A program made the position numbers and the translations under genes. Of a DNA stretch of 64,000 nt, positions 35,683 to 44,025 are shown piece by piece. The number at the start of each line of letters is the position of its first letter. Position 1 is the stretch's first letter. Location: assembly GCF_048269205.1 (NCBI RefSeq), contig NZ_JBLXJC010000003.1, positions 1 through 64,000 on the forward strand, given 5' to 3'. The notes beneath the pieces were generated by a model. The model had not been told where the DNA came from. It was given only the letters and a program-made list of their open reading frames with translations, and did no database searches. Origin of the DNA: Emcibacter sp048269205. Lineage in GTDB: Bacteria > Pseudomonadota > Alphaproteobacteria > Sphingomonadales > Emcibacteraceae.

Positions 35683-36981
35683 ATGGACCGACTGGTCATC
35701 ACCGGCGGCGAACGCCTGGAAGGACAGATCCCCGTCAGCGGGGCCAAGAATGCAGCCCTGCCGCTCATGTGTGCGGGACTGCTGAGCAAAGACAGCCTTG
35801 TGCTCTCGAACCTGCCACAGCTTGCTGACATCCGCACCCTCGCCGACCTGCTGAAAGGTCACGGAGCGGAACTGAATGTGGAACGTGACGGCGGGCTGAA
35901 CGGCGGCGGCAGGACCCTGTCCATTGCCACCCCCGAAATCACCAGCACCACCGCCCCCTATGACATTGTCCGCAAGATGCGGGCCAGCATCCTTGTGCTG
36001 GGGCCCCTGCTGGCGCGCGAGGGGGAAGCGACGGTTTCCCTGCCCGGCGGATGCGCCATCGGCAACCGGCCCATCGACCTGCATCTCAAGGGATTTCAGG
36101 AAATGGGCGCGGAAATCGAGCTGAAAGAGGGTTATGTACGCGCCCATGCCCCCGGCGGCAAACTAACCGGCGGAACGGTCCATTTCCCCATCGTCTCCGT
36201 TGGCGCGACGGAAAACATCCTGATGGCCGCCACCTTGGCTGAGGGCACCACCATCATCGAAAATGCGGCCCGGGAGCCGGAAATCTCCGACCTGGCCCAT
36301 TGCCTGAATAAAATGGGCGCCAGGATCACGGGCATCGGTACCGAAACCCTGACCGTTGAGGGGGTACCGGCCCTGCACGGCGCGGAACATGCCGTCATGC
36401 CCGACCGGATCGAGGCCGGCAGCTATGCCGCAGCGGCGGCCATCACAAACGGCCGGATCGAACTGATCGGTAAAAACCTGAAATCCGTACTGACAGGAAG
36501 CTACGACGTCCTGAAAGACGCAGGGCTCGGCTTTGAACAAACCGACGGGGGTCTCATGTGCTGGCTCAAGACCGACCGTATCCAGGGGATCAATGTGGTC
36601 ACCCAGCCCTACCCGGGCTTTCCCACCGATATGCAGGCCCAGGTCATGGCCCTGATGACCCTGTGCGACGGAGCTTCTGTCATCACAGAAACCATCTTTG
36701 AAAACCGCTTTATGCATGTACCGGAACTGACCCGTATGGGCGCCGATATTACCGTGCACGGCAATACCGCCACCGTACGCGGGGTGAAAAAGCTTCTCGG
36801 GGCGCCGGTCATGGCCACCGACCTGCGCGCTTCCATGTCGCTGGTGCTGGCCGGGCTCGCGGCAGAGGGAGATACCCTGGTGAACCGTATCTATCACCTG
36901 GACCGCGGTTATGAAGGGCTTGTGCAGAAGCTGACGGCGTGCGGTGCAAAAATTATCAGGGAAAAGGCTGACGGCGTCTGA
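35683..36981 (+). CDS. murA: UDP-N-acetylglucosamine 1-carboxyvinyltransferase
   Basis: 432 residues. SGAKNAALPLMCA near the N-terminus binds substrate, and the catalytic loop LPGGCAIGNRP near residue 121-131 keeps the cysteine that reacts with PEP and is the fosfomycin target. It commits UDP-GlcNAc to peptidoglycan synthesis. With murL-murD2 at 3.6-6.2 kb it is the second peptidoglycan locus in the window. DUF2948 follows after 23 bases. Confidence 0.95.
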   Translation: MDRLVITGGERLEGQIPVSGAKNAALPLMCAGLLSKDSLVLSNLPQLADIRTLADLLKGHGAELNVERDGGLNGGGRTLSIATPEITSTTAPYDIVRKMRASILVLGPLLAREGEATVSLPGGCAIGNRPIDLHLKGFQEMGAEIELKEGYVRAHAPGGKLTGGTVHFPIVSVGATENILMAATLAEGTTIIENAAREPEISDLAHCLNKMGARITGIGTETLTVEGVPALHGAEHAVMPDRIEAGSYAAAAAITNGRIELIGKNLKSVLTGSYDVLKDAGLGFEQTDGGLMCWLKTDRIQGINVVTQPYPGFPTDMQAQVMALMTLCDGASVITETIFENRFMHVPELTRMGADITVHGNTATVRGVKKLLGAPVMATDLRASMSLVLAGLAAEGDTLVNRIYHLDRGYEGLVQKLTACGAKIIREKADGV

Positions 36982-37004
36982 TCAAGTTGTTATAGTATTC
37001 CATT

Positions 37005-37499
37005 ATGACTGAGGAAAAACAGACATTTAGTCCATTGAGGCTCAAGGCGGAGGACCAGGAAGACCTGGTCATCATGTCAGCCTATCTGCAGGATGCGGTA
37101 ACCGTGATGGAAGATATCACCTGGCTGCCGGCCGAACGCCGTTTCGTCCTCATGCTCAACCGATATACCTGGGAACAGACCTGCAGCGAAACAGGCCGGC
37201 CGCTGGATATGGAAAGCAACGCCTGTTGCCGGATCCGCACCGGACTGCATTTCAATGACGTCCTGAAAGTCAGCCGCCAGAATTTCCCGGTCAACCTGAA
37301 GTCCCATGTGCTGGAACTGCTGACCGTGGAGGCCAGACAGACGGAAGACGGTAACTGGCTCATCGACCTGATTTTTGCGGGAGACGAAGTGGTTCGCCTC
37401 GAGACCGAAATCATTGACGCCCAGATGCAGGATATTGGCCACCCCTGGCCGGCTAAATGCCATCCCAAACACAAGATTCTGGAATCCCTGAAGGACTAG
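37005..37499 (+). CDS. DUF2948 family protein
   Basis: 164 residues. PLRLKAEDQEDLVIMSAYLQDA at the start, WLPAERRFVLMLNRYTWE in the middle and DLIFAGDEVVRLE near the end are typical of DUF2948, a family I know only from Alphaproteobacteria at this murA-hisG position. No catalytic motif is evident. Function unknown. Confidence 0.85.
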   Translation: MTEEKQTFSPLRLKAEDQEDLVIMSAYLQDAVTVMEDITWLPAERRFVLMLNRYTWEQTCSETGRPLDMESNACCRIRTGLHFNDVLKVSRQNFPVNLKSHVLELLTVEARQTEDGNWLIDLIFAGDEVVRLETEIIDAQMQDIGHPWPAKCHPKHKILESLKD

Positions 37500-37634
37500 A
37501 CCGGATTTCCACCTCTTTTTCGCCCTTTATCGGGGATTTTCTTTCAAAAAGCCTGGATTCAATGCTGGCTTCTTTTGACTCAATTGCGTAAAAGTGGGCG
37601 ACTTTGAATTTTGAAGTTGAGTGCCAGGAGAAAT

Positions 37635-38312
37635 ATGGTGTCAAAGCCTGACAATACACCGGAACAAATGATCATGGCCCTGCCCAAGGGTCGGATTCTA
37701 GAGGAAGTCATGCCCATCATTCGCGGGGCAGGCATTATCCCCGAAGCGGATTTCGACAACCCGAAATCGCGCAAGCTGGCGTTTGACACCAACCATCCGC
37801 ATCTGCGTATCATCCGGGTCAGAAGCTTCGACGTGGCCACCTTTGTCGCCTTCGGCGCCGCCCAGATGGGCGTTGCCGGCAACGACGTGCTGATGGAATT
37901 TGATTATCCGGAAATATACGCCCCGCTCGACCTGGATATCGGCCACTGCCGCCTGTCGGTGGCGGAACTTGCCGACCTCTCCAAGACGGATGATCCCAGT
38001 CGCTGGAGCCACATCCGGGTGGCGACAAAATATCCCAACCTGACCCGCAAGCATTTTGCCGCCCGCGGTGTGCAGGCGGAATGTATCAAGCTGAACGGCG
38101 CCATGGAACTGGCCCCGAGTCTTGGCCTGTGTCGCCGGATCGTCGACCTGGTCAGCACCGGTTCGACACTGAAGGCCAACGGCCTGGTGGAAATCGAGAA
38201 GATCGTCGACATCACCAGCCGCTTTATCGTCAATCGCACCGCCTTCAAGACCCGGAACGAGGAAATCAGTGAAATCCTCTCGAATATCGGCGAGGCCCTC
38301 AATGGCAAGTAG
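37635..38312 (+). CDS. hisG: ATP phosphoribosyltransferase catalytic subunit, short form
   Basis: 225 residues from the ATG at 37635 with AGGAGA upstream. ALPKGRILEE at the start, GVAGNDVLMEF near 82, and the PRPP loop DLVSTGSTLKANGL near 173-186 identify HisG. The length and lack of the C-terminal ACT-like domain mark the short form, which needs HisZ; hisZ is not in the window. It catalyses the first step of histidine synthesis. It overlaps hisD by 11 bases. Confidence 0.93.
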   Translation: MVSKPDNTPEQMIMALPKGRILEEVMPIIRGAGIIPEADFDNPKSRKLAFDTNHPHLRIIRVRSFDVATFVAFGAAQMGVAGNDVLMEFDYPEIYAPLDLDIGHCRLSVAELADLSKTDDPSRWSHIRVATKYPNLTRKHFAARGVQAECIKLNGAMELAPSLGLCRRIVDLVSTGSTLKANGLVEIEKIVDITSRFIVNRTAFKTRNEEISEILSNIGEALNGK

Positions 38313-39600
38313 GCTGGACAACCGCACCGCGGATTTCGAGAAAGACTTTACGGCGCTTTTGAACAGCAAGCGGGAATCCGACCAGGATGTCACCGATGCG
38401 GTGAAAGCCATTCTGGCCGAGGTGCGCGAGCGCGGCGATGCGGCCGTGATCGACTACACCTCTCGCTTTGACAGGCTTCAACTGACCCCTGAAACCATGC
38501 GGGTAAGCCCCGAAGAAATTGCCGCCGCACGTGCCAATGTTAAAGATGACGTCAAGGCGGCATTGCAGGAAGCGGCGGACCGGATCGAGGTCTTTCACAA
38601 GCGCCACCTGCCCGAAGATGACAGCTTTACCGACGCCCAGGGCGTCACCGTCGGCGCCCGCTGGACGGCCGTTGATGCGGCCGGCATTTATGTGCCGGGC
38701 GGCAAGGCGGTCTATCCCTCTTCTGTCCTGATGAACGCGATCCCGGCCAAGGCCGCGGGTGTGGAACGCATCGTTATGGTGGTCCCGGCGCCGGACGGTT
38801 ATCTCAATCCGCTGGTTCTGGTGGCTGCCGAACTGGCCGGTGTGACCGAAATATATAAAGTCGGCGGCGCCCAGGCTGTCGGTGCGCTGGCTTACGGCAC
38901 GGAAACCATTTCCCCGGTGGATGTCATCACCGGTCCGGGTAATGCTTATGTCGCCGCCGCCAAGCGCGAGGTCTTCGGCATTGTCGGCATCGACATGATC
39001 GCCGGGCCTTCGGAAATTCTGGTGGTGGCCGACAATAAAAACGATCCCCGCTGGATTGCCATGGACCTGCTCAGCCAGGCAGAACATGACGAGGTGGCCC
39101 AGAGTATTTTGATCACCGATGACGAAGCCTATGCCAAAATGGTGGCGGACGCCGTGGAAGACCACCTCGCCACCCTGCCCCGGGCCAATATCGCCCGCAC
39201 CAGCTGGGACGAGCATGGCGTCATTATTGTTGTGAATGACCTGGAGGAGGCCGCACCGCTGGTAAACCGGCTGGCGCCCGAGCATCTGGAGCTTGCCGTG
39301 GACAATCCACGGGAGTTGGCCAAAGACATGAAACATGCGGGATCCATATTCCTTGGCCGTTACACTCCGGAAGCGATCGGTGACTATGTTGCGGGACCGA
39401 ACCATGTTCTGCCCACTGCCAGAAATGCCCGCTTTACCTCCGGCCTCAGCGCCCTTAACTTCATGAAAAGGAATACGCTGATAGAATGCAGTGCGGAAAG
39501 CCTGGCCCGGATCGGGCCCGCAGCCGTAACCCTGGCCGAAGAAGAAGGTTTGCAGGCGCATGGACGATCCATTTCAATCAGGCTAGACGCCAGTGAATGA
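38302..39600 (+). CDS. hisD: Histidinol dehydrogenase
   Basis: 432 residues from the ATG at 38302 inside the hisG end. Characteristic segments are AAGIYVPGGKA near 125, the GGAQAVGALAYG region near 188, IDMIAGPSEILVVAD near 228, and SQAEHDEVAQS near 258 with the zinc-binding glutamine and histidine. It oxidises histidinol to histidine in two NAD-dependent steps. It is part of the conserved hisG-hisD-UPF0262 order. Confidence 0.95.
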   Translation: MASRLDNRTADFEKDFTALLNSKRESDQDVTDAVKAILAEVRERGDAAVIDYTSRFDRLQLTPETMRVSPEEIAAARANVKDDVKAALQEAADRIEVFHKRHLPEDDSFTDAQGVTVGARWTAVDAAGIYVPGGKAVYPSSVLMNAIPAKAAGVERIVMVVPAPDGYLNPLVLVAAELAGVTEIYKVGGAQAVGALAYGTETISPVDVITGPGNAYVAAAKREVFGIVGIDMIAGPSEILVVADNKNDPRWIAMDLLSQAEHDEVAQSILITDDEAYAKMVADAVEDHLATLPRANIARTSWDEHGVIIVVNDLEEAAPLVNRLAPEHLELAVDNPRELAKDMKHAGSIFLGRYTPEAIGDYVAGPNHVLPTARNARFTSGLSALNFMKRNTLIECSAESLARIGPAAVTLAEEEGLQAHGRSISIRLDASE

Positions 39601-39631
39601 CATACTAGAGACCGACATGTAGGAAACGAAG

Positions 39632-40123
39632 ATGACCGCCGGGACATCAAAACAGCGCATCAGCCATATCGAGCTGGATGAATCAAGCATCATCCGGCGC
39701 AATGCCGATATAGAGCATGAACGACGGGTTGCCATCTTTGATCTACTGGAAGACAATCTTTTCTCTCCCCTTGGTGAGCTCGAAGGCGGTTATGACGGCC
39801 CCTATGACCTGCGGCTGCGCATGGAAGACAACCGGCTTGTCTTTGACATCGGCAGCGATGACGGCCGACCACTGGCCTCCATCACCCTGCCCCTGACCCC
39901 TTTCAAGCGCATCATCAAGGAATATTTCCTGATTTGCGACAGTTACTACACTGCCATCAAGAGCTCCAGCCCGCGCCAGATTGAGGCCATCGATATGGGC
40001 CGGCGCGGCCTGCATAACGAAGGTTCCGAACTTCTGATGGAACGGCTGGCGGACAAGGTGGAACTGGATATGGATACCGCCCGGCGGCTGTTTACGCTGA
40101 TCTGCGTCCTGCAAATAAGGTAA
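39632..40123 (+). CDS. UPF0262 family protein
   Basis: 163 residues. ISHIELDESSIIRRN at the start, ERRVAIFDLLEDNLF, and YYTAIKSSSPRQIEAIDMGRR near 108 are family hallmarks. The family is restricted to Alphaproteobacteria and sits after hisD. Its biochemical role is not known and no catalytic motif is apparent. Confidence 0.88.
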   Translation: MTAGTSKQRISHIELDESSIIRRNADIEHERRVAIFDLLEDNLFSPLGELEGGYDGPYDLRLRMEDNRLVFDIGSDDGRPLASITLPLTPFKRIIKEYFLICDSYYTAIKSSSPRQIEAIDMGRRGLHNEGSELLMERLADKVELDMDTARRLFTLICVLQIR

Positions 40124-40127
40124 ACGC

Positions 40128-40625
40128 ATGGCGGGATTCAAACGTCCTCCTTTGCCTGAAAAACCGGCGCATCTTCCGGCCGACGAGATTAACAGCGTCC
40201 TATTCATGTGCAATTTCAACTCGATCCGCTCCCCCATGGCAGAGGCGCTGACCCGACATTACTGCGGCCACAGGATATTTGTGCAAAGCGTCGGCATCCG
40301 TCCCGACTCAGATGAAGTCAATCCCTTCGCCGCCACCGTTATGGAAGAAATCGGCCTTGATATCAGCGATCATATCCCAAAAGGGCTGGACCAGATCGAA
40401 GACAGCTCCTTCGATCTGATTGTCAGCCTCAGCCCCGAAGCGCATCACACGGCTCTCGACTGGACCCGGACCATGGCCTGCGAGGTGGAATACTGGCCGA
40501 CCCTGGATCCGAGTCTTGTCAGCGGCAACCGGGAACTGATTCTGGATGAATATCGAAAGGTGCGGGAGATGCTGAAAGAACGAATTCTACAGCGGTTCGA
40601 TGTCATGCAGTCGCCCGGACTGTAG
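40128..40625 (+). CDS. Low-molecular-weight protein tyrosine phosphatase family protein
   Basis: 165 residues. The P-loop CNFNSIRS near residue 26-33 fits C-x5-R-S, and the late WPTLDP supplies the general-acid aspartate. It has an N-terminal extension of about 20 residues before the first strand. This copy belongs to the conserved alphaproteobacterial murA-infA block, four bases after UPF0262. It may be a phosphatase or arsenate-reductase-like enzyme; the conserved context argues for a housekeeping role. Confidence 0.83.
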   Translation: MAGFKRPPLPEKPAHLPADEINSVLFMCNFNSIRSPMAEALTRHYCGHRIFVQSVGIRPDSDEVNPFAATVMEEIGLDISDHIPKGLDQIEDSSFDLIVSLSPEAHHTALDWTRTMACEVEYWPTLDPSLVSGNRELILDEYRKVREMLKERILQRFDVMQSPGL

Positions 40626-40727
40626 ATACCCACCCCAAGTGGACGAATTATCGCGATTTTACAGTAAAACCAACAAAAATGGTTGCATTTTTCGGCATGT
40701 CGCATATTTTCTGCCATGGAAAAAGCT

Positions 40728-40747
40728 GTTTCCGTGAGAACGGAAAC
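40728..40747 (+). promoter_or_regulatory. Perfect hairpin in the infA leader
   Basis: GTTTCCGT and ACGGAAAC form a perfect 8-bp stem closed by a GAGA tetraloop (GNRA type), 25 bases before the infA start. It may stabilise the leader or bind a protein. Confidence 0.55.
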
Positions 40748-40772
40748 GTAGATTTACACTTTAGGAGCCCAT

Positions 40773-40991
40773 ATGGCCAAAGAAGACCTTCTTGAAATGA
40801 ACGGGACCGTGGTGGAACTTCTGCCCAATGCCATGTTCCGTGTCAAACTGGAAAATGACCACGAAATCCTTGCCCACACGGCGGGAAAAATGCGCAAAAA
40901 CCGCATCCGTGTCCTGGCCGGTGACCAGGTTACCGTGGAAATGACCCCCTATGATCTGACCAAGGGCCGGATCACTTATCGCTTCAAATAA
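40773..40991 (+). CDS. infA: Translation initiation factor IF-1
   Basis: 72 residues, exact family length, with TTTAGGAG before the start. The OB-fold S1 sequence includes MNGTVVELLPNAMFRVKLEN and DQVTVEMTPYDLTKGRITYR. It binds the 30S A site during initiation. A short perfect hairpin lies in its leader. Confidence 0.97.
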   Translation: MAKEDLLEMNGTVVELLPNAMFRVKLENDHEILAHTAGKMRKNRIRVLAGDQVTVEMTPYDLTKGRITYRFK

Positions 40992-41075
40992 GTCCGCCCC
41001 CTATGAGACCTGTAAGGTGACTGGTGGACTTCCCCCCCTTCACAGAATATTCAAACGTCGGGTATTCTGATCCCC

Positions 41076-41678
41076 ATGACTGAGTCCGTCCCGCAGCATA
41101 TTCCCCTGATTCTGGCTTCTGCCTCCCCCCGGCGGCAGGAACTCCTGGCCCAGATCGGGATCGTTCCTGACGACATCTGCCCGGCGGAAATCGACGAGAC
41201 CCCCGAAAAGGATGAAGAGCCGCGCCGGCTGGCCGGGCGTCTGGCCGTGGAAAAAGCGAACGCTGTGGCAGCGCAAAAAACGGATGCCTTCATCCTGGCC
41301 TCCGATACGGTGGTCGCTTTGGGACGCCGCATCCTTGGCAAGCCTGCCGACGCAAAAGAAGCCGTAAAATACCTGCAGATGCTGAGCGGCAGACGCCACC
41401 GGGTTTATTCCGGCCTGTGCCTGATCACACCCGAAGGCAACGTCCTCAACCGGGTGGTGATGACGGTGGTCAGCTTCAAGCGCCTGACCCCGAAAGATAT
41501 CGAAGAGTATATTGCCTCCGGCGAATGGCAGGGCAAGGCCGGCGCCTATGCCATCCAGGGACTGGCCGCCCGCTTTGTCAAAAGCCTCAACGGTTCCTAC
41601 AGCAATGTGGTGGGACTGCCCCTGTTCGAGACCGCCAATATGCTGGAGGGCAGCGGCTATAAGGGTCGGACACCATGA
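41076..41678 (+). CDS. maf: Maf-like nucleotide pyrophosphatase
   Basis: 200 residues. LILASASPRRQELL at the start, ILASDTVVALG near 71 and YSNVVGLPLFE near the end are the Maf signatures. Maf proteins hydrolyse non-canonical dTTP/UTP or CTP analogues as house-cleaning enzymes. It overlaps rng by four bases, so the two are cotranslated. Confidence 0.92.
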   Translation: MTESVPQHIPLILASASPRRQELLAQIGIVPDDICPAEIDETPEKDEEPRRLAGRLAVEKANAVAAQKTDAFILASDTVVALGRRILGKPADAKEAVKYLQMLSGRRHRVYSGLCLITPEGNVLNRVVMTVVSFKRLTPKDIEEYIASGEWQGKAGAYAIQGLAARFVKSLNGSYSNVVGLPLFETANMLEGSGYKGRTP

Positions 41679-43090
41679 GCCGGGAACTCCTGATCAGCAG
41701 CAGCCCCGGGGAGACCCGCGCGGCGCTCCTGGAAAACGGCCGGCCGGTGGAAATCCGCCTGTACCGGGATCATGACCCCTCCTTTGTCGGCGCCATTTAC
41801 ATGGGCCGCATCAGGTCGGTGAGCCGGGAACTGCAGGCCGCTTTTGTCGAACTGGACAGGGGACTGGAAGGCTTTCTGCAACTCAAGATGCTGCCCAAAC
41901 CGGCGACAGGCGATAAAACGCCGGTAAAGCCAGCCAAAAAACCAAAAGACCTGACCCGGCTGGTTGCTGAAGGACAGAAGATTATTGTCCAGGTCACCCG
42001 CGATCCGGTGGACGGCAAGGAAGCCCAGATCACCGGCCGCATTGAACTGCAATCCTCGGGAATAGTCCTGCACCCCTTCCGCTCCGGCGCCTTTGTTTCC
42101 AGCCGTATCAAGGATCCGGACCGCCGTCATGCCCTGAAAAGTTTCGGCGAAAGCCTTGATCTCGACGGCTGCGGTATCACCTTCCGCACCGACGCCGCCG
42201 ACCTTCCGGACAAACAGCTGGCCGATACGGCACACAGGCTTCTCGGCCAATGGAAATCGATTGAGAAAAACCTGGCCGTGACCCTGCCGCCGAAGCTTCT
42301 GGCCCAGGGCCCGGACCCGATCGCCCAGATCATGCGCACCTTCGGCAACAATTCTCTGGATGCCATCATTTTTGACCAGGCCCAGGATATGAAACAGGCC
42401 CATCAATGGACCGAGGTTTTTGCCCCCGAACTAACCGGCAGGCTTGAGCAGGCCGCCACGCGCGAGAACCTGTTCAGTCTCCATGGTGTGGAGGACGACC
42501 TGCAGTCCCTGTTTGAGAAACGTATCCCCCTCGACTGCGGCGGCTGGATCACCATCGAGGAAACCGAGGCCCTGACCGCCATCGACGTGAATATGGGCGA
42601 GGCCCATTTCTCCAGCGACCGGGAGCAGCAGATCCTGCGCCTCAACCGGGAAGCCGCCCGGGAGATTTTCCGCCAGCTCAGGCTTCGCGCCATCGGCGGG
42701 CTCATTGTCATTGATTTTGTCAATATGTCCGGCAAGGGCGAAGTCACCAAACTGATGGATGTGATCGATAATCTGATCCAGGCCGACCCCCAGCAGCTTC
42801 AGCGCTCCAACATTTCCGCCTTCGGGCTTCTGGAGCTGATCCGCAAGGCGGACATCAGGTCGCTTGGCGCGCAGATGCTGGCGGCAACAGAGCCTGTGCC
42901 CGATGTGGCCACACGGGCGCTGGAGGTACTGCGCGAGGCCACCCATGAGGCCGGACGGGAACCGGGCAAACCCTATGTGATCAAAGGACCGGCAGGCGTC
43001 CTTGACTGGATCAGGAAACATCCCGACTATAGCGAGGCCTTCATTCGGCGCACCGGCAGCCCGCTCAAGCTTGAGGAGAGCAAGGAATGA
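41675..43090 (+). CDS. rng: Ribonuclease E/G family endoribonuclease
   Basis: 471 residues, nearer to RNase G than to RNase E. An S1 domain covers about 30-130 (GAIYMGRIRSVSRELQAAFV), and the catalytic region has TAIDVNMGEAHFS near 303 and GLIVIDFVNM near 346, with the two metal-binding aspartates. It lacks the long scaffold tail of RNase E and, by eye, a CPxC zinc link. Overlaps maf and yacG by four bases each. Confidence 0.9.
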   Translation: MSRELLISSSPGETRAALLENGRPVEIRLYRDHDPSFVGAIYMGRIRSVSRELQAAFVELDRGLEGFLQLKMLPKPATGDKTPVKPAKKPKDLTRLVAEGQKIIVQVTRDPVDGKEAQITGRIELQSSGIVLHPFRSGAFVSSRIKDPDRRHALKSFGESLDLDGCGITFRTDAADLPDKQLADTAHRLLGQWKSIEKNLAVTLPPKLLAQGPDPIAQIMRTFGNNSLDAIIFDQAQDMKQAHQWTEVFAPELTGRLEQAATRENLFSLHGVEDDLQSLFEKRIPLDCGGWITIEETEALTAIDVNMGEAHFSSDREQQILRLNREAAREIFRQLRLRAIGGLIVIDFVNMSGKGEVTKLMDVIDNLIQADPQQLQRSNISAFGLLELIRKADIRSLGAQMLAATEPVPDVATRALEVLREATHEAGREPGKPYVIKGPAGVLDWIRKHPDYSEAFIRRTGSPLKLEESKE

Positions 43091-43278
43091 CCAAAAAGGA
43101 ACCGGCCAACACAGTGGCCAAATGCCCCATCTGCACCCAGCCGGCGACAAAGAAATATCATCCTTTCTGTTCCCAGCGCTGCGCCGATGTGGACCTTGGC
43201 CGCTGGCTCAAGGGCTCCTATGCGATTCCCACTGAAGAAGCCCCCACGGTCATTTCCAATGAGGAAGAAGACTACTGA
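43087..43278 (+). CDS. yacG: DNA gyrase inhibitor YacG
   Basis: 63 residues with the four-cysteine zinc motif CPICTQ...PFCSQRCADVDLGRWL. It binds gyrase B in E. coli. It ends the maf-rng-yacG transcript, which is followed by tRNA-Phe from its own promoter. Confidence 0.9.
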   Translation: MTKKEPANTVAKCPICTQPATKKYHPFCSQRCADVDLGRWLKGSYAIPTEEAPTVISNEEEDY

Positions 43279-43354
43279 AGCCCGAGGGGCGAACCCGGGA
43301 AATCTTTTCAACTCAAGTCCTTGTCATAAAAATGCATTTTTTAAATTTCGGGAC

Positions 43355-43383
43355 TGGACAGCCGCACCCTTTTTTCCTATAAC
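43355..43383 (+). promoter_or_regulatory. Sigma70-type promoter for tRNA-Phe
   Basis: TGGACA (43355-43360) and TATAAC (43378-43383) with a 17-base spacer; each hexamer differs from consensus at one position. Transcription would begin near 43390, about 33 bases before the tRNA. Confidence 0.65.
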
Positions 43384-43422
43384 GCACCGGCTTGCCTCGC
43401 TTTGGAGGCTTTGGCCCCTTGT

Positions 43423-43497
43423 GCCCGGGTAGCTCAGGGGTAGAGCAGCGGATTGAAAATCCGCGTGTCGGTGGTTCAAATCCGCCCCCGGGCACCA
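43423..43497 (+). tRNA. tRNA-Phe (GAA)
   Basis: 75 nt with encoded CCA. GCCCGGG pairs with CCCGGGC, the D-arm is GCTCAGGGGTAGAGC, the anticodon arm GCGGATTGAAAATCCGC gives anticodon GAA, and the T-arm holds GGTTCAAATCC. Confidence 0.95.
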
Positions 43498-43500
43498 TTT

Positions 43501-43542
43501 AAAAAAACCGCTCGTCCGATCCCGGACTGGAGCGGTTTTTTT
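43501..43542. terminator. Bidirectional terminator after tRNA-Phe
   Basis: AAAAACCGCTC and GAGCGGTTTTT flank a further inner GTCCG/CGGAC pairing, with A- and T-runs on both sides. It serves tRNA-Phe and the convergent IMPACT-family gene that ends at 43551. Confidence 0.85.
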
Positions 43543-43550
43543 ATGCCTGC

Positions 43551-43907
43551 TTACTTTTGAAAGGCATGATCCAGGTAATAACGGACCGCGTCCTGGACAT
43601 GACGGAAACGGTCGCCGCCCAGGTGCTTGCCGCCGTACCAGCGGGTCACCACCACGATATGACCTTCCAGCTGCTCCCGCTCCAGCATGCGGGCGATCAC
43701 CAGCCCGGCCCCGGCCTCGCCATCGTCATTCTTGACCGGCTGGCCGTCATGAAAGAACGCCCAAGTGTTATGGGTGGCCTTGGCGAATTTCTTGTTGCGG
43801 CACAGTTCCTTGATAAAGGCACGCGCCTCCTCGGGCGAGGCGCAGGGCCCGCCCGATACCGCATATTTGGACCCGCGGTCGGTAATGATGCCGTTGAATA
43901 TCTGCAT
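43551..43907 (-). CDS. IMPACT/YigZ (UPF0029) family protein, short form
   Basis: 118 residues. HNTWAF near 46, NDDGEAGAG near 60 and VVVTRWYGGKHLGGDRF near 85 are the conserved IMPACT-domain motifs. It lacks the C-terminal DUF1949 domain of full-length YigZ, so it is the N-terminal domain alone. In eukaryotes IMPACT acts in translation control; the bacterial function is unclear. Confidence 0.82.
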   Translation of the reverse strand: MQIFNGIITDRGSKYAVSGGPCASPEEARAFIKELCRNKKFAKATHNTWAFFHDGQPVKNDDGEAGAGLVIARMLEREQLEGHIVVVTRWYGGKHLGGDRFRHVQDAVRYYLDHAFQK

Positions 43908-43970
43908 GCCTCTTCTTAACGGGGCAAAGCCGATAAAACAACAGAAAGCAGGTGGCGTTCCGCCAAAAGA

Positions 43971-44000
43971 AAAAGGCAGGGTATAAGCCCTGCCTTTTTT
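43971..44000 (-). terminator. Terminator after the autotransporter gene
   Basis: AAAAGGCAGGG (43971-43981) and CCCTGCCTTTT (43988-43998) make a perfect 11-bp stem with a 6-nt loop. T-runs flank both sides, so it can work in both directions; it lies 25 bases after the autotransporter stop. Confidence 0.88.
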
Positions 44001-44025
44001 GTTATTTTATACTTTGATGACAGGA

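Noticed and set aside
38299..39561. A 420-codon minus-strand frame opposite hisD
   Set aside because: HisD motifs are complete on the plus strand; the antisense frame shows no domain.
40128..40625. Arsenate reductase (arsC) call for the small phosphatase
   Set aside because: It has the C-x5-R loop shared by both families, but its place in the conserved housekeeping block and distance from the ars operon do not support an arsenate role.
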